Below, piece by piece: positions 26,201 through 33,242 of a stretch of DNA of 36,263 nt. Source of the DNA: Mariniphaga sp964540165 (GTDB taxonomy: Bacteria; Bacteroidota; Bacteroidia; Bacteroidales; Prolixibacteraceae). The notes beneath the pieces are model-generated. The model did not search any database and had not been told where the DNA came from. It worked only from the letters and a program-made list of their open reading frames with translations. Each line of letters starts with the position of its first letter. The first letter of the stretch is position 1. The position numbers and the translations under genes are program-made. Where the stretch lies: assembly GCA_964540165.1 (NCBI GenBank), contig CAZILU010000014.1, forward strand, positions 1 through 36,263, written 5' to 3'.

Positions 26201-26935
26201 CGGATCTGGCATCCACTGAACAGATCCTGGTGCAAAGAAAAACAGACAGTCGGCTCCACTATTTTTTCCATGCCAGACCGGGATTTGAGGCAGGTCATCG
26301 TAATCAATTTTTCCCGGATCTTCTGAAAGAATCGATCCCCCCGCACCAAAAACCTTCACCTTGGATGGATCTGAAAATCCCCATTGAGATAAGGTTGACC
26401 ATGGTATTTTATGTATCCCCCGTTCAGAAATGCTGATTTTTATCCACTTTCCATCCTTCAATAACGATTCTGTTTTCCAGTTGAATTGGGCAGCGTGGGC
26501 TGATTTTAACCGGACTGGTATCTGTTTTAGTTCAAATTTTTTAAGCAGAACGATTTCGTCACCTTTTCTGATTATGGCAGGAATCTGAAGCTGAATAATT
26601 CGCATTTCCCCTGACTGAAGATCTGTTTTATCGATGATTAGTTCTGTTGGCCATTCGTCTGTTGTCTGAACCGGATGATCAATAGTTATCGATTCAAAAA
26701 CAGGATTTTCAAGAATGAACCGGAAATCCTGTCCGGGATGCCCGGCTGGTACTGTTTTAAAATAGTAAGGAATTTGTGCCGATGATGTTCGATAGACTGC
26801 TTCATTGAACGTATATCCGATTCCGTTTCCCGGATCAGCGGAGATTTGCCAATCAATGGTTATGACCTCTTTTCTGAGATCATCTGCCGTAAATCCGAAA
26901 ATCAGAGCTGTTATAAGGATTAGTAACCTGTTCAT
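23207..26935 (-). CDS. porU: Type IX secretion sortase PorU (C25 family)
   Basis: 1242 residues from the ATG at 26935 (MNRLLILITALIFGFTADDL, signal peptide); an in-frame ATG 12 codons upstream is less natural. After a large beta-rich N-terminal part, the gingipain-like C25 domain begins near residue 590 (LLFGDGSYDNRG). It carries the His-Cys pair H758 in NYVGHANTRY and C792 in VTATCEFSRFD. Ig-like domains follow, and a C-terminal sorting-type domain (about 1155-1242: VSCYPNPMVSYTFISFE ... NGLYIYRITA ... KLVIGR). PorU acts at the cell surface: it cuts off the sorting domain of T9SS cargo and joins the cargo to A-LPS. Length and active site are intact. It is divergent from gldJ and upstream of porV. 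Confidence 0.95.
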   Translation of the reverse strand: MNRLLILITALIFGFTADDLRKEVITIDWQISADPGNGIGYTFNEAVYRTSSAQIPYYFKTVPAGHPGQDFRFILENPVFESITIDHPVQTTDEWPTELIIDKTDLQSGEMRIIQLQIPAIIRKGDEIVLLKKFELKQIPVRLKSAHAAQFNWKTESLLKDGKWIKISISERGIHKIPWSTLSQWGFSDPSKVKVFGAGGSILSEDPGKIDYDDLPQIPVWHGKNSGADCLFFFAPGSVQWMPDPSGTFLTRRRNPYTTKGHLFLSEAPETVKNIELADTPTGPATQTINSFLDYAIEETDRYNLIQSGREWFGDKFVSGSTRNYQFPIIDPASSGEISLLINAAARSSNPSQMVITANQNRTASINFSKVSIDCKECLFAHENRQTLTVSPSGENLTVSLKYLSNEGNAEAWLDYILLNYHRKIKQNSNNPLYFQNINAYGPGQVVEFTVEAATSDLKVWDVTDLFDVREIALQFNGNSAIGMIDATELRELVAFSPNNQFPVPELTGNVVNQNLHGLDTPEFLIITNPSFTKQANELADFHRTRDAMQVEVVSSQAIYNEFSSGNRDATGIRNFIKMLYDRNKRLKYVLLFGDGSYDNRGINPGSLNLIPTYQSISSLEPVTSFVTDDFFALLDPGESVYSGAVDLGIGRLPASTNYQAELMVRKNREYNSPEAFGDWKNKLCFIADDEDENMHMEDTEKLATLVNTNHSDFLIEKIYFDAFPQITGPGGESYPEVTEAINQKVNDGVLILNYVGHANTRYLAKENVLDVSHINSWSNRKNLPVFVTATCEFSRFDADEISAGEYILFNQNGGGIGLFSTTRLVFAYSNYLLSRSFYTYVFRKDNQGNPYRMGDIMRLAKINTANTINKRNFSLLANPALKLSIPHHKVVTTSINGRNATAAPDTLGALQHITITGYTADEQNNKLTGFNGRLVSTVYEKKQMVTSRGNAGEKPMKFSVQENIIYRGETDVKNGEFSFSFVVPKDVSYAVGAGKITYYADNGITDASGAFENFLIGGEANPLVDNEGPHIELYLDSEAFVSGNKVSRNPLLIARLEDKNGINTAGSGIGHDITALVSSDPSNVLVLNNHYQSEINDYTRGTIRFQLKNLPVGKHRLKLKAWDVANNSSEKEIEFEVTDDFFISGVSCYPNPMVSYTFISFEHNQSNAILEVLYEIFDANGQRIDHFIHSVGSSGTISNPIRWDFSQTKLPLRNGLYIYRITAKNSDGNITSKSGKLVIGR

Positions 26936-27035
26936 TCTACTACAACAATTAGATAATAACAAAAACGCCATCCGAAAATAATTATTGCAGACCGGACGTT
27001 TTAAGATAAAACAATTATTTTTGCCAAACGACTGA

Positions 27036-27043
27036 CAAAGATA
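27036..27043 (-). promoter_or_regulatory. Candidate -7 box of porU
   Basis: On the minus strand TATCTTTG exactly matches TAnnTTTG, about 100 bases before the porU ATG. No good -33 partner is seen, so confidence is low. Confidence 0.25.
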
Positions 27044-27107
27044 ATCGGGCAGAACTAAAAACCGCTAAATTTTGCCCTTAAAGACAATAAGAGATCGACA
27101 AATCAGT

Positions 27108-27115
27108 TATATTTG
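27108..27115 (+). promoter_or_regulatory. Candidate -7 box of gldJ
   Basis: TATATTTG exactly matches TAnnTTTG, about 100 bases before the gldJ start. A second exact box (TATTTTTG, 27016-27023) lies further up. Neither has a TTTG at the usual distance. Confidence 0.25.
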
Positions 27116-27217
27116 TGACAAAAGAAAAAAACAACGGATTGCTAACGCTCTTTTGACTTGTTAATATATTGATTTATAGCGTTTTAATACTGATTAGTAA
27201 AATACAGACAGATACGA

Positions 27218-28666
27218 ATGAAAAACACTGATTTAATGAACTTTAGGATATTCCTGATACTGTTATTGGGAGTTATGGTGTCGGGATGTCCCAAGGGTAT
27301 TGGTGGAAAGAAGGAAAATTCCCGAACCACAGGATGGGAGTACAATTCGGAGGAGTCAGGTAATATTCCTTACCTTTCGGGTTACGAGCAGGCCACCGGT
27401 CCCGGACTTGTATTTATTCAGGGTGGAACTTTTTCTATGGGGCGTGTTGAGGAGGATGTCATGTATAAATGGGACAATCATCCGCGCCGGGTAACGGTTG
27501 CATCTTTTTATATGGATGAAACAGAGATTTCGAATCAGGATTACCGGGAATTTGTGCATTGGTTAAACCGGGCTTATGCCGGTGACCGGGATAAAGTAAA
27601 CCGTGCGTTACCTGATACGGGTTTGTGGCGAAGTGAGCTTGCTTACAATGAACCTTATGTGAATAACTATTTCAGGCATCCTGCCTACAGCGATTATCCG
27701 GTGGTTGGTGTTTCCTGGGAGCAGGCCAATGAGTACAGTGCCTGGCGAACCGACCGGGTCAATGAGAAGATTCTGATTGAAAGAGGGATCTTGCAGCACG
27801 ATAATACGCAATCGGGAGAAAATATTTTTACTACCGATACCTATCTTGCCGGTCTTTACCAGGGGACCGAGGGAGAACGGCCACAACAGAATCCCGATGG
27901 AACGAATCGCAGGGTTCGCTGGGAAGATGGTCTTATGCTGCCTAATTACCGGCTTCCTACCGAAGCTGAATGGGAGTATGCAGCCTATGGTTTAATTGGA
28001 AATACCGAAGGGGAGTTGCTTACCGATCGGAGAATATTTCCGTGGAATGGCGCTTACCTGAGGCAGGATTCCCGCAGAGATAAAGGCCGGTTGCGTGCCA
28101 ACTTCGTCAGAGGACGTGGTGACATGATGGGTATGGCCGGTGCCCTGAACGATAATGCCGATATTACTGCTCCGGTATTTTCTTACGATCCGAACGATTA
28201 TGGATTATACTGTATGGCAGGTAATGTAAATGAATGGGTCGCGGATGTTTACCGCCCACTCTCGTTTTTAGATGTCGAAGAGTTTCAGCCTTTCAGGGGA
28301 AATGTGGTTACAGAGTATCGTCGTGGCCCCGATGGTGGATTGTTACGCGATCAATACGGAAAGCTGATTCAGGATACCATTGCCGATTACCGGAACTTCC
28401 GTGATGGAAGTGTTGATTCCCAAATTATAGATGGTAATGACTGGAACACCGAACAAGATAAGGGTACGGCAAATATGTATGTACAGGGTGACCATTTCTC
28501 TTCCCTGATTTCGGATGAGGTACGGGTATACAAAGGAGGTTCCTGGAAAGATCGTCCATACTGGCTGGTGCCCGGCACCAGAAGGTACCTGGAACAAACC
28601 AAATCACAAAACGATTTGGGATTTCGTTGTGCCATGACCCGCGTGGGCAGTCCGGAGGGTTTCTAA
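27218..28666 (+). CDS. gldJ: GldJ-type lipoprotein (FGE-sulfatase fold)
   Basis: 482 residues. The lipoprotein signal ends at LGVMVSGC (Cys 24 from the ATG at 27218; an ATG at 27236 is also possible). The rest is a formylglycine-generating-enzyme-like fold: GPGLVFIQGGTFSMGRVEEDV, SFYMDETEISNQDYREF, HPAYSDYPVVGVSWEQA, YRLPTEAEWEYAA, MAGNVNEWVADVYRP, and GGSWKDRPYW to GFRCAM. GldJ of Flavobacterium has this same arrangement, including YKWDNHPRRV-type spacing after the MGRV motif; it is needed for gliding and T9SS stability through GldK. The neighbouring PorU/PorV genes support the call. Gliding itself cannot be inferred. GldK/PorK is the alternative paralogue. The stop is 1 base before murF. 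Confidence 0.9.
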   Translation: MKNTDLMNFRIFLILLLGVMVSGCPKGIGGKKENSRTTGWEYNSEESGNIPYLSGYEQATGPGLVFIQGGTFSMGRVEEDVMYKWDNHPRRVTVASFYMDETEISNQDYREFVHWLNRAYAGDRDKVNRALPDTGLWRSELAYNEPYVNNYFRHPAYSDYPVVGVSWEQANEYSAWRTDRVNEKILIERGILQHDNTQSGENIFTTDTYLAGLYQGTEGERPQQNPDGTNRRVRWEDGLMLPNYRLPTEAEWEYAAYGLIGNTEGELLTDRRIFPWNGAYLRQDSRRDKGRLRANFVRGRGDMMGMAGALNDNADITAPVFSYDPNDYGLYCMAGNVNEWVADVYRPLSFLDVEEFQPFRGNVVTEYRRGPDGGLLRDQYGKLIQDTIADYRNFRDGSVDSQIIDGNDWNTEQDKGTANMYVQGDHFSSLISDEVRVYKGGSWKDRPYWLVPGTRRYLEQTKSQNDLGFRCAMTRVGSPEGF

Positions 28667-28667
28667 G

Positions 28668-29960
28668 ATGGTGTTAGAACGGCTTTACGACCTCTTTTTA
28701 AAGTTTCGCAAGGTAGAGACCGACTCTCGGAAAATTACAGATAACAGCCTCTTCTTTGCATTGAAAGGCGAAAATTTCAATGGTAACATATTTGCCCGGG
28801 ACGCACTCGACAAAGGTGCCGCTTTTGCTATCGTAGACGAGGTACATACGCCGCTTTCTCCCCGAATAATTGTCGTTGATGATGTTTTATCTACACTTCA
28901 GAAGCTGGCTAAGCTGCACCGGGATAAACTGGGAATTCCTGTTTTAGCCATAACCGGATCAAACGGAAAGACAACCACGAAAGAGCTGATTGCAGCGGTG
29001 CTTTCTGCCAAATTCAGGGTAATCGCAACCAAAGGCAACCTAAACAATCATATTGGTGTTCCCCTGACCCTGTTACAGATGGATGAACAGACTGATATTG
29101 CTGTGATTGAAATGGGTGCCAACCATCCCGGCGAAATTGGAGAACTCTGCTCTATTGCCGATCCCGACTATGGCCTGATAACCAATATCGGAAGAGCGCA
29201 CTTAGAGGGTTTCGGGTCTTTTGAGGGAGTTAAAAGAACCAAAGCTGAACTTTACCAATCCATACAGCGTACCAATGGAACCATCTTTTTGAATGGTGAT
29301 AACTTCACACTGACTGAGTTGACAGGCAATTATGAGCGATGTGTCACCTATGGAGAAAAGGATGCTTTCATTACCGGCGAGGTGGTTGAAGTGTCTCCTT
29401 GTTTATCAGTAATGATACACTTTCAACATATATCTTTGCCCGTTAAAACAGCGTTAACCGGAAGTTATAATTTTGAAAATGTGTTGGCTGCTGCTACCGT
29501 TGGATACTATTTTAACATAGATCCCGCAACCATTTGTCGATCCATCACTGGCTATATCCCTAAAAATAACCGGTCACAGCTGATTCAAAAAGGATCGCTG
29601 ACATTGGTAATGGATGCCTATAATGCCAACCCCTCCAGCATGCAGGTGTCGATCGATAGTTTTGTGGCCGGATTTCAATCTCCCCGATACGTGATCCTGG
29701 GCGATATGCTGGAACTTGGCGATGAGTCAACGACAGAGCATCAAAAGATTCTTCATCTAATTGATTCGTTTTCTTTTGATGACGTATGTCTTGTTGGTCC
29801 GGTCTTTTCACAAGTAGCAAAGAATTCCGGATACCATACGTTTGATCATACCGGTGAACTTATAAAGTACCTTCAGGAATTTCCAATAACAAAAGGATCC
29901 CTTTTGGTAAAAGGATCCAGGAAAATGCAATTGGAAAACGTGTTGATCCTGTTTAGTTAA
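28668..29960 (+). CDS. murF: UDP-N-acetylmuramoyl-tripeptide:D-alanyl-D-alanine ligase (MurF)
   Basis: A 430-residue Mur ligase, ATP-dependent, adding D-Ala-D-Ala to the UDP-MurNAc-tripeptide in the cytosol. The N-terminal substrate domain has VETDSRKITDNSLFFALKGENFNG. The central ATPase domain has the P-loop ITGSNGKTTTKE (K101), then KGNLNNHIGVPLTLL, IEMGANHPGEIGEL and NIGRAHLEGFGS. The C-terminal ligand domain has DAYNANPSSMQ and ILGDMLELGDES. It begins 1 base after gldJ, so the two are surely co-transcribed. Its last 8 bases overlap the end of trxA on the other strand. Confidence 0.97.
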   Translation: MVLERLYDLFLKFRKVETDSRKITDNSLFFALKGENFNGNIFARDALDKGAAFAIVDEVHTPLSPRIIVVDDVLSTLQKLAKLHRDKLGIPVLAITGSNGKTTTKELIAAVLSAKFRVIATKGNLNNHIGVPLTLLQMDEQTDIAVIEMGANHPGEIGELCSIADPDYGLITNIGRAHLEGFGSFEGVKRTKAELYQSIQRTNGTIFLNGDNFTLTELTGNYERCVTYGEKDAFITGEVVEVSPCLSVMIHFQHISLPVKTALTGSYNFENVLAAATVGYYFNIDPATICRSITGYIPKNNRSQLIQKGSLTLVMDAYNANPSSMQVSIDSFVAGFQSPRYVILGDMLELGDESTTEHQKILHLIDSFSFDDVCLVGPVFSQVAKNSGYHTFDHTGELIKYLQEFPITKGSLLVKGSRKMQLENVLILFS

Positions 29961-30324
29961 CTGCGGGTTTTTCAATTTTCAAAACGTCTGAAATCGCCTG
30001 CTCAAAGGTGTTTTTCGGAAGTGCACCCATGGCCATCTGAGGCTGACCATCCATAGGTACAAAGAGCAATGACGGGATGCTCTGAATACCAAAAATGCCG
30101 GCAAGCTCCTGCTCCTGTTCCGTATTAACTTTATAAATTACCAGTTTGTCACCGTACTCTTTTTGCAGCTCTTCCAATACCGGTGCTACCATTTTGCATG
30201 GCCCACACCAGTCAGCATAAAAGTCGATCAAACAGGGAACTGTTCCTTCATATTTCCAATCTTTGTTTAATTCCCAATTAAATACTTTTTCTTTAAATGT
30301 CTCTTTTGTCAAATGTTCCAACAT
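29953..30324 (-). CDS. trxA: Thioredoxin
   Basis: A 123-residue cytosolic thioredoxin that reduces protein disulfides. The active site is WCGPCK with C40 and C43, followed by MVAPVLEELQKEYG, VNTEQEQELAGIFGIQSIPSLLFV (cis-Pro loop) and MGALPKNTFEQAI. The N-terminus (about 15 residues longer than E. coli Trx, MLEHLTKETFKEKVFNWE) is typical of Bacteroidales TrxA. It is convergent with murF with an 8-base overlap of the stop regions and has its own promoter-like element upstream. Confidence 0.95.
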   Translation of the reverse strand: MLEHLTKETFKEKVFNWELNKDWKYEGTVPCLIDFYADWCGPCKMVAPVLEELQKEYGDKLVIYKVNTEQEQELAGIFGIQSIPSLLFVPMDGQPQMAMGALPKNTFEQAISDVLKIEKPAVN

Positions 30325-30375
30325 GATATTATTGTTTTAATAATTTATATATCTAAATTGTTAAATATGATTTGA

Positions 30376-30405
30376 CAAAGATAGTGCCATATTCATAAAG
30401 AGAAA
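30376..30405 (-). promoter_or_regulatory. Candidate trxA promoter
   Basis: Minus strand: TTTC (30402-30405), an 18-base spacer and TATCTTTG (30376-30383, exact -7 box). The predicted leader is about 45 bases. Confidence 0.4.
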
Positions 30406-30683
30406 AAAAAAGAAATTATTATATCACAGTATTTTTTCTGTCATTTTAACCTTATTTCGATACGATTGGTACCTGTTTTTCAACAAGACGCCCAGTCTGT
30501 TTTTATATTAATGATGGAATCAGACCGTTTGATTTTTAGGCCCATGGTTCATAGACTGAACGAATGAAGGGTCTCCTTTATTTACAGGAATGATAAGCCA
30601 TTAAATGGTTCATGAATTTAATTGTGTTGTTTGGAGGTGGCAGCCAGTCACTGTCAAAATGGAGATTTTTCGACAAATAGTTG

Positions 30684-30691
30684 TAATTTTG
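30684..30691 (+). promoter_or_regulatory. Candidate -7 box of the nucleotidyltransferase gene
   Basis: TAATTTTG matches TAnnTTTG exactly, 56 bases before the ATG at 30748. The -33 region is poor. It supports the later start over the frame that opens at 30622. Confidence 0.3.
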
Positions 30692-30747
30692 TCACAATTT
30701 TTCCTGACAGGGCTCTATTTTTAGATTTAATAAGCGGAAATCATTGT

Positions 30748-32157
30748 ATGGGTATGAGTTTAAACTCCATTATATTTAAAAGAATTTCGGAAGCAGCAGA
30801 TGCATTGCAACAAGATACATTTGTTATTGGTGGATTTGTCCGGGATCTTTTATTGCAGCGCGATTCGAAGGATATTGATATTGTAACCCTTGGCAGTGGA
30901 ATAGCGTTGGCCGAGGCGGTATCATCCCGGTTAAGTCCGAAGCCCAGGGTGACTGTATTCAGGAATTTTGGAACCGCGCAGCTGAAGTACAGGCAATTTG
31001 ACGTGGAGTTTGTTGGCGCGCGGAGAGAGTCGTACCAGCGGGATTCAAGAAAGCCGGCTATTGAGGATGGTTCGTTAGCGGATGATCAGAATCGACGTGA
31101 TTTTACGATTAATGCGCTTGCCCTGGGGTTGAATGAGCACAATTTCGGACAGTTAACCGATCCGTTTAATGGTGTAGAAGATTTGAAAAACCGGATTATC
31201 CGGACTCCCCTGGATCCATCAATTACCTTTTCAGATGATCCGTTGCGGATGATGAGAGCGATCCGGTTTTCCTCGCAACTGGATTTTGATATTGAGATCA
31301 AGACCTTACAGGCGATTGCTTCAAATCGCGAACGGATTTCTATCATTTCTGCTGAACGTATTTCGGAGGAGCTGAATAAAATTATGATGTCAGAGAAACC
31401 TTCGAAAGGATTTATTCTATTGGAAGAAGCCGGATTATTGCGTTTGATCTTTCCTGAATTACAACGGATGAAGGGCGTTGATGTTGAAAACGGAATCCGT
31501 CATAAGGATAATTTTTTTCATACGCTTGAAGTTCTTGACCGGATAGTCCCGAACACCGATAATTTATGGCTTCGTTGGGCTGCGTTGTTGCACGACATTG
31601 CCAAGCCGGTTACTAAAAAATATATAGAGGGACAGGGATGGACTTTTCATGCCCATAATTTTGTGGGTGTGAAGATGATTCCGAAAATTTTTTCGAGGTT
31701 GAAATTGCCGCTGAATGAGAAGATGAAGTATGTGCAAAAGATGGTGCTATTGCATATGCGTCCTATTGTCCTTTCGGAGGAGGAGGTTACCGATTCTGCG
31801 GTTCGGCGATTATTGTTTGAGACGGGCGATGACATCGATGATTTGATGACCCTGTGCGAGGCGGATATTACCTCCAAGAATCCGGATAAAGTTCGTCGTT
31901 ACATGAAAAACTTTGAGATTGTCAGGCAAAAGCTGAAAGAGATAGAAGAGAAGGATGCCATCCGGAACTTTCAACCACCGGTGTCTGGAGAGTTGATTAT
32001 GGAGTTGTTTGGTTTATCCCCCAGCAGGGAGGTTGGAATGATCAAAGATGCCATAAAGGATGCCATTCTTGATGGTGTTATCCATAATAATTACGATGAA
32101 GCTTATGCTTTTATGCTTGAAAAGGCTGCTTCATTGGGATTAAAGCCGGTTAAATAG
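30748..32157 (+). CDS. CCA-adding-type tRNA nucleotidyltransferase with HD domain
   Basis: 469 residues from ATG 30748 (MGMSLNSIIFKRIS; ATG 30754 also possible). The frame is open to 30622, but those 42 codons show no family similarity. The class II nucleotidyltransferase head has FVIGGFVRDLLLQRDSKDIDIV with metal Asp pair D42/D44. RRDFTINALA (flexible loop and nucleotide contacts) and DDPLRMMRAIRFSSQLDF (neck) follow. An HD phosphohydrolase domain follows with ALLHDIAKP (H282, D283) and further His in FHAHNF and VLLHMRP. It adds or repairs the 3' CCA of tRNA in the cytosol; poly(A) polymerase is a possible alternative in this family. Single gene. Confidence 0.93.
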   Translation: MGMSLNSIIFKRISEAADALQQDTFVIGGFVRDLLLQRDSKDIDIVTLGSGIALAEAVSSRLSPKPRVTVFRNFGTAQLKYRQFDVEFVGARRESYQRDSRKPAIEDGSLADDQNRRDFTINALALGLNEHNFGQLTDPFNGVEDLKNRIIRTPLDPSITFSDDPLRMMRAIRFSSQLDFDIEIKTLQAIASNRERISIISAERISEELNKIMMSEKPSKGFILLEEAGLLRLIFPELQRMKGVDVENGIRHKDNFFHTLEVLDRIVPNTDNLWLRWAALLHDIAKPVTKKYIEGQGWTFHAHNFVGVKMIPKIFSRLKLPLNEKMKYVQKMVLLHMRPIVLSEEEVTDSAVRRLLFETGDDIDDLMTLCEADITSKNPDKVRRYMKNFEIVRQKLKEIEEKDAIRNFQPPVSGELIMELFGLSPSREVGMIKDAIKDAILDGVIHNNYDEAYAFMLEKAASLGLKPVK

Positions 32158-32174
32158 CCTGTTGTTTTATCAGG

Positions 32175-32196
32175 GATAGAGGTTTAATCCTCTATC
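32175..32196. terminator. Perfect hairpin between convergent genes
   Basis: GATAGAGG (32175-32182), loop TTTAAT, CCTCTATC (32189-32196): an eight-base-pair perfect stem 17 bases after the nucleotidyltransferase stop and overlapping the last codons of the EEP gene. The T tracts after it are weak on both strands, so it may end transcription in both directions only partly. Confidence 0.45.
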
Positions 32197-33242
32197 TTCA
32201 GTCGTAACATCACAGGAAGGTGATCACTGTACCCCCCTGTATATTGGTATCCATAGTAGGTGCGTTTGATTTTTTCTCCGCCATACCTCTCATCTTTTTC
32301 GAGCAGAAAGGGTAGTTTGACGATGGTTGCCCACTCTTTTTGGGTATAGATGCTTTTTTGATTCAGCAGGAGTGATCCCGAGGTAATGATTTGATCAAAA
32401 ACAGACCATTGATCCCGATATTTCAAGGTGCCAGGTTCTGTCTCTTTCCACTGGAACGAGAGGTTATACAAAGTGTCGGCGAATACCGGCGGAGATTTCG
32501 GGGGTGGTTTTGCATTCAGGTGTAAGGCCAGACTCTCATCGTCGGGTTGATCGTTAAAATCACCTATAATGATAATTTTTGGTGATTCCCATCTAATTTG
32601 GAGCTGGTTGATCTCTCTTCTCAACACCCGGGCTGCCAAAGCTCTTTTTGGGCGGCTCTCCAACAATCCGGAATACCTTGACGGCCAATGGTTCACAAAG
32701 ATGTGCAGGGTGTCTGTCTGTTGGACAATGCCGGACACATAAAGAATCTCCCTGCTATCGGGTACCGAATCCTTAGCTCCGGTTAAGGGAATGTAATGGT
32801 AGGTAAGAGGACGGAATTCTGATGGATTATAGATCAATGCCACATCGATGCCACGCGGATCGGGTGAATCTTTATGAATTATTTTGTAATTAAATTTTTT
32901 CAGGGGAGTGTTTTGAATGAGCATTTCAAGAACGAAAGTGTTTTCAACTTCACAAAGAGCAATGATCTGGGGTGGGATATAGCCGGCACTGGTAATCAGA
33001 ACCCTCGATAGATTGATAAGTTTTTTGTTAAAACGGTTATTGGTCCATCGTCTGTCGCCGCAGGGAGTAAAGGCATCGTCTGAAGTATCCGGATCATCAT
33101 GGGTATCGAATAGGTTTTCAACGTTGTAGAACATGATAAAGAAATCGCCCGGAGGTTTTTGTGCTGAGGAGATGAGCGCCGGGAGAATAACCAGTATGAG
33201 GATTGATATCCTATTTTTCACTCTTTTTTTCAATTCGCTCAT
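32184..33242 (-). CDS. Secreted endonuclease/exonuclease/phosphatase (EEP) family protein
   Basis: 352 residues. The N-terminal signal (MSELKKRVKNRISILILVILPALISSAQ) points to export. The EEP fold is marked by MFYNVENLFDT (metal site), IIALCEVEN (catalytic Glu), RGIDVALIYN, FVNHWPSR (His), IIGDFNDQPDD (Asp/Asn) and the C-terminal SDHLPVMLRL (Asp-His pair). All catalytic elements are present, so a Mg-dependent phosphodiesterase is likely; whether it cuts DNA, RNA or a lipid/sugar phosphate cannot be told. It begins 32 bases inside the preceding beta-helix lipoprotein gene, implying translational coupling. Confidence 0.88.
   Translation of the reverse strand: MSELKKRVKNRISILILVILPALISSAQKPPGDFFIMFYNVENLFDTHDDPDTSDDAFTPCGDRRWTNNRFNKKLINLSRVLITSAGYIPPQIIALCEVENTFVLEMLIQNTPLKKFNYKIIHKDSPDPRGIDVALIYNPSEFRPLTYHYIPLTGAKDSVPDSREILYVSGIVQQTDTLHIFVNHWPSRYSGLLESRPKRALAARVLRREINQLQIRWESPKIIIIGDFNDQPDDESLALHLNAKPPPKSPPVFADTLYNLSFQWKETEPGTLKYRDQWSVFDQIITSGSLLLNQKSIYTQKEWATIVKLPFLLEKDERYGGEKIKRTYYGYQYTGGYSDHLPVMLRLKIED

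Larger units (their letters stand above)
30325..30747. other. Intergenic region between trxA and the nucleotidyltransferase gene (423 bases)
   Basis: This is the only stretch over 300 bases without a recognised gene or RNA. It holds the trxA promoter candidate on the minus strand, a -7-like TAATTTTG (30684-30691) on the plus strand, and a short inverted repeat GTTCA/TGAAC near 30547-30561. An 18-codon frame (30511-30567) begins MMESDRLIFRPM, like the N-terminus of GNAT acetyltransferases, but stops at once. I see no tRNA, riboswitch or conserved RNA. Confidence 0.6.
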
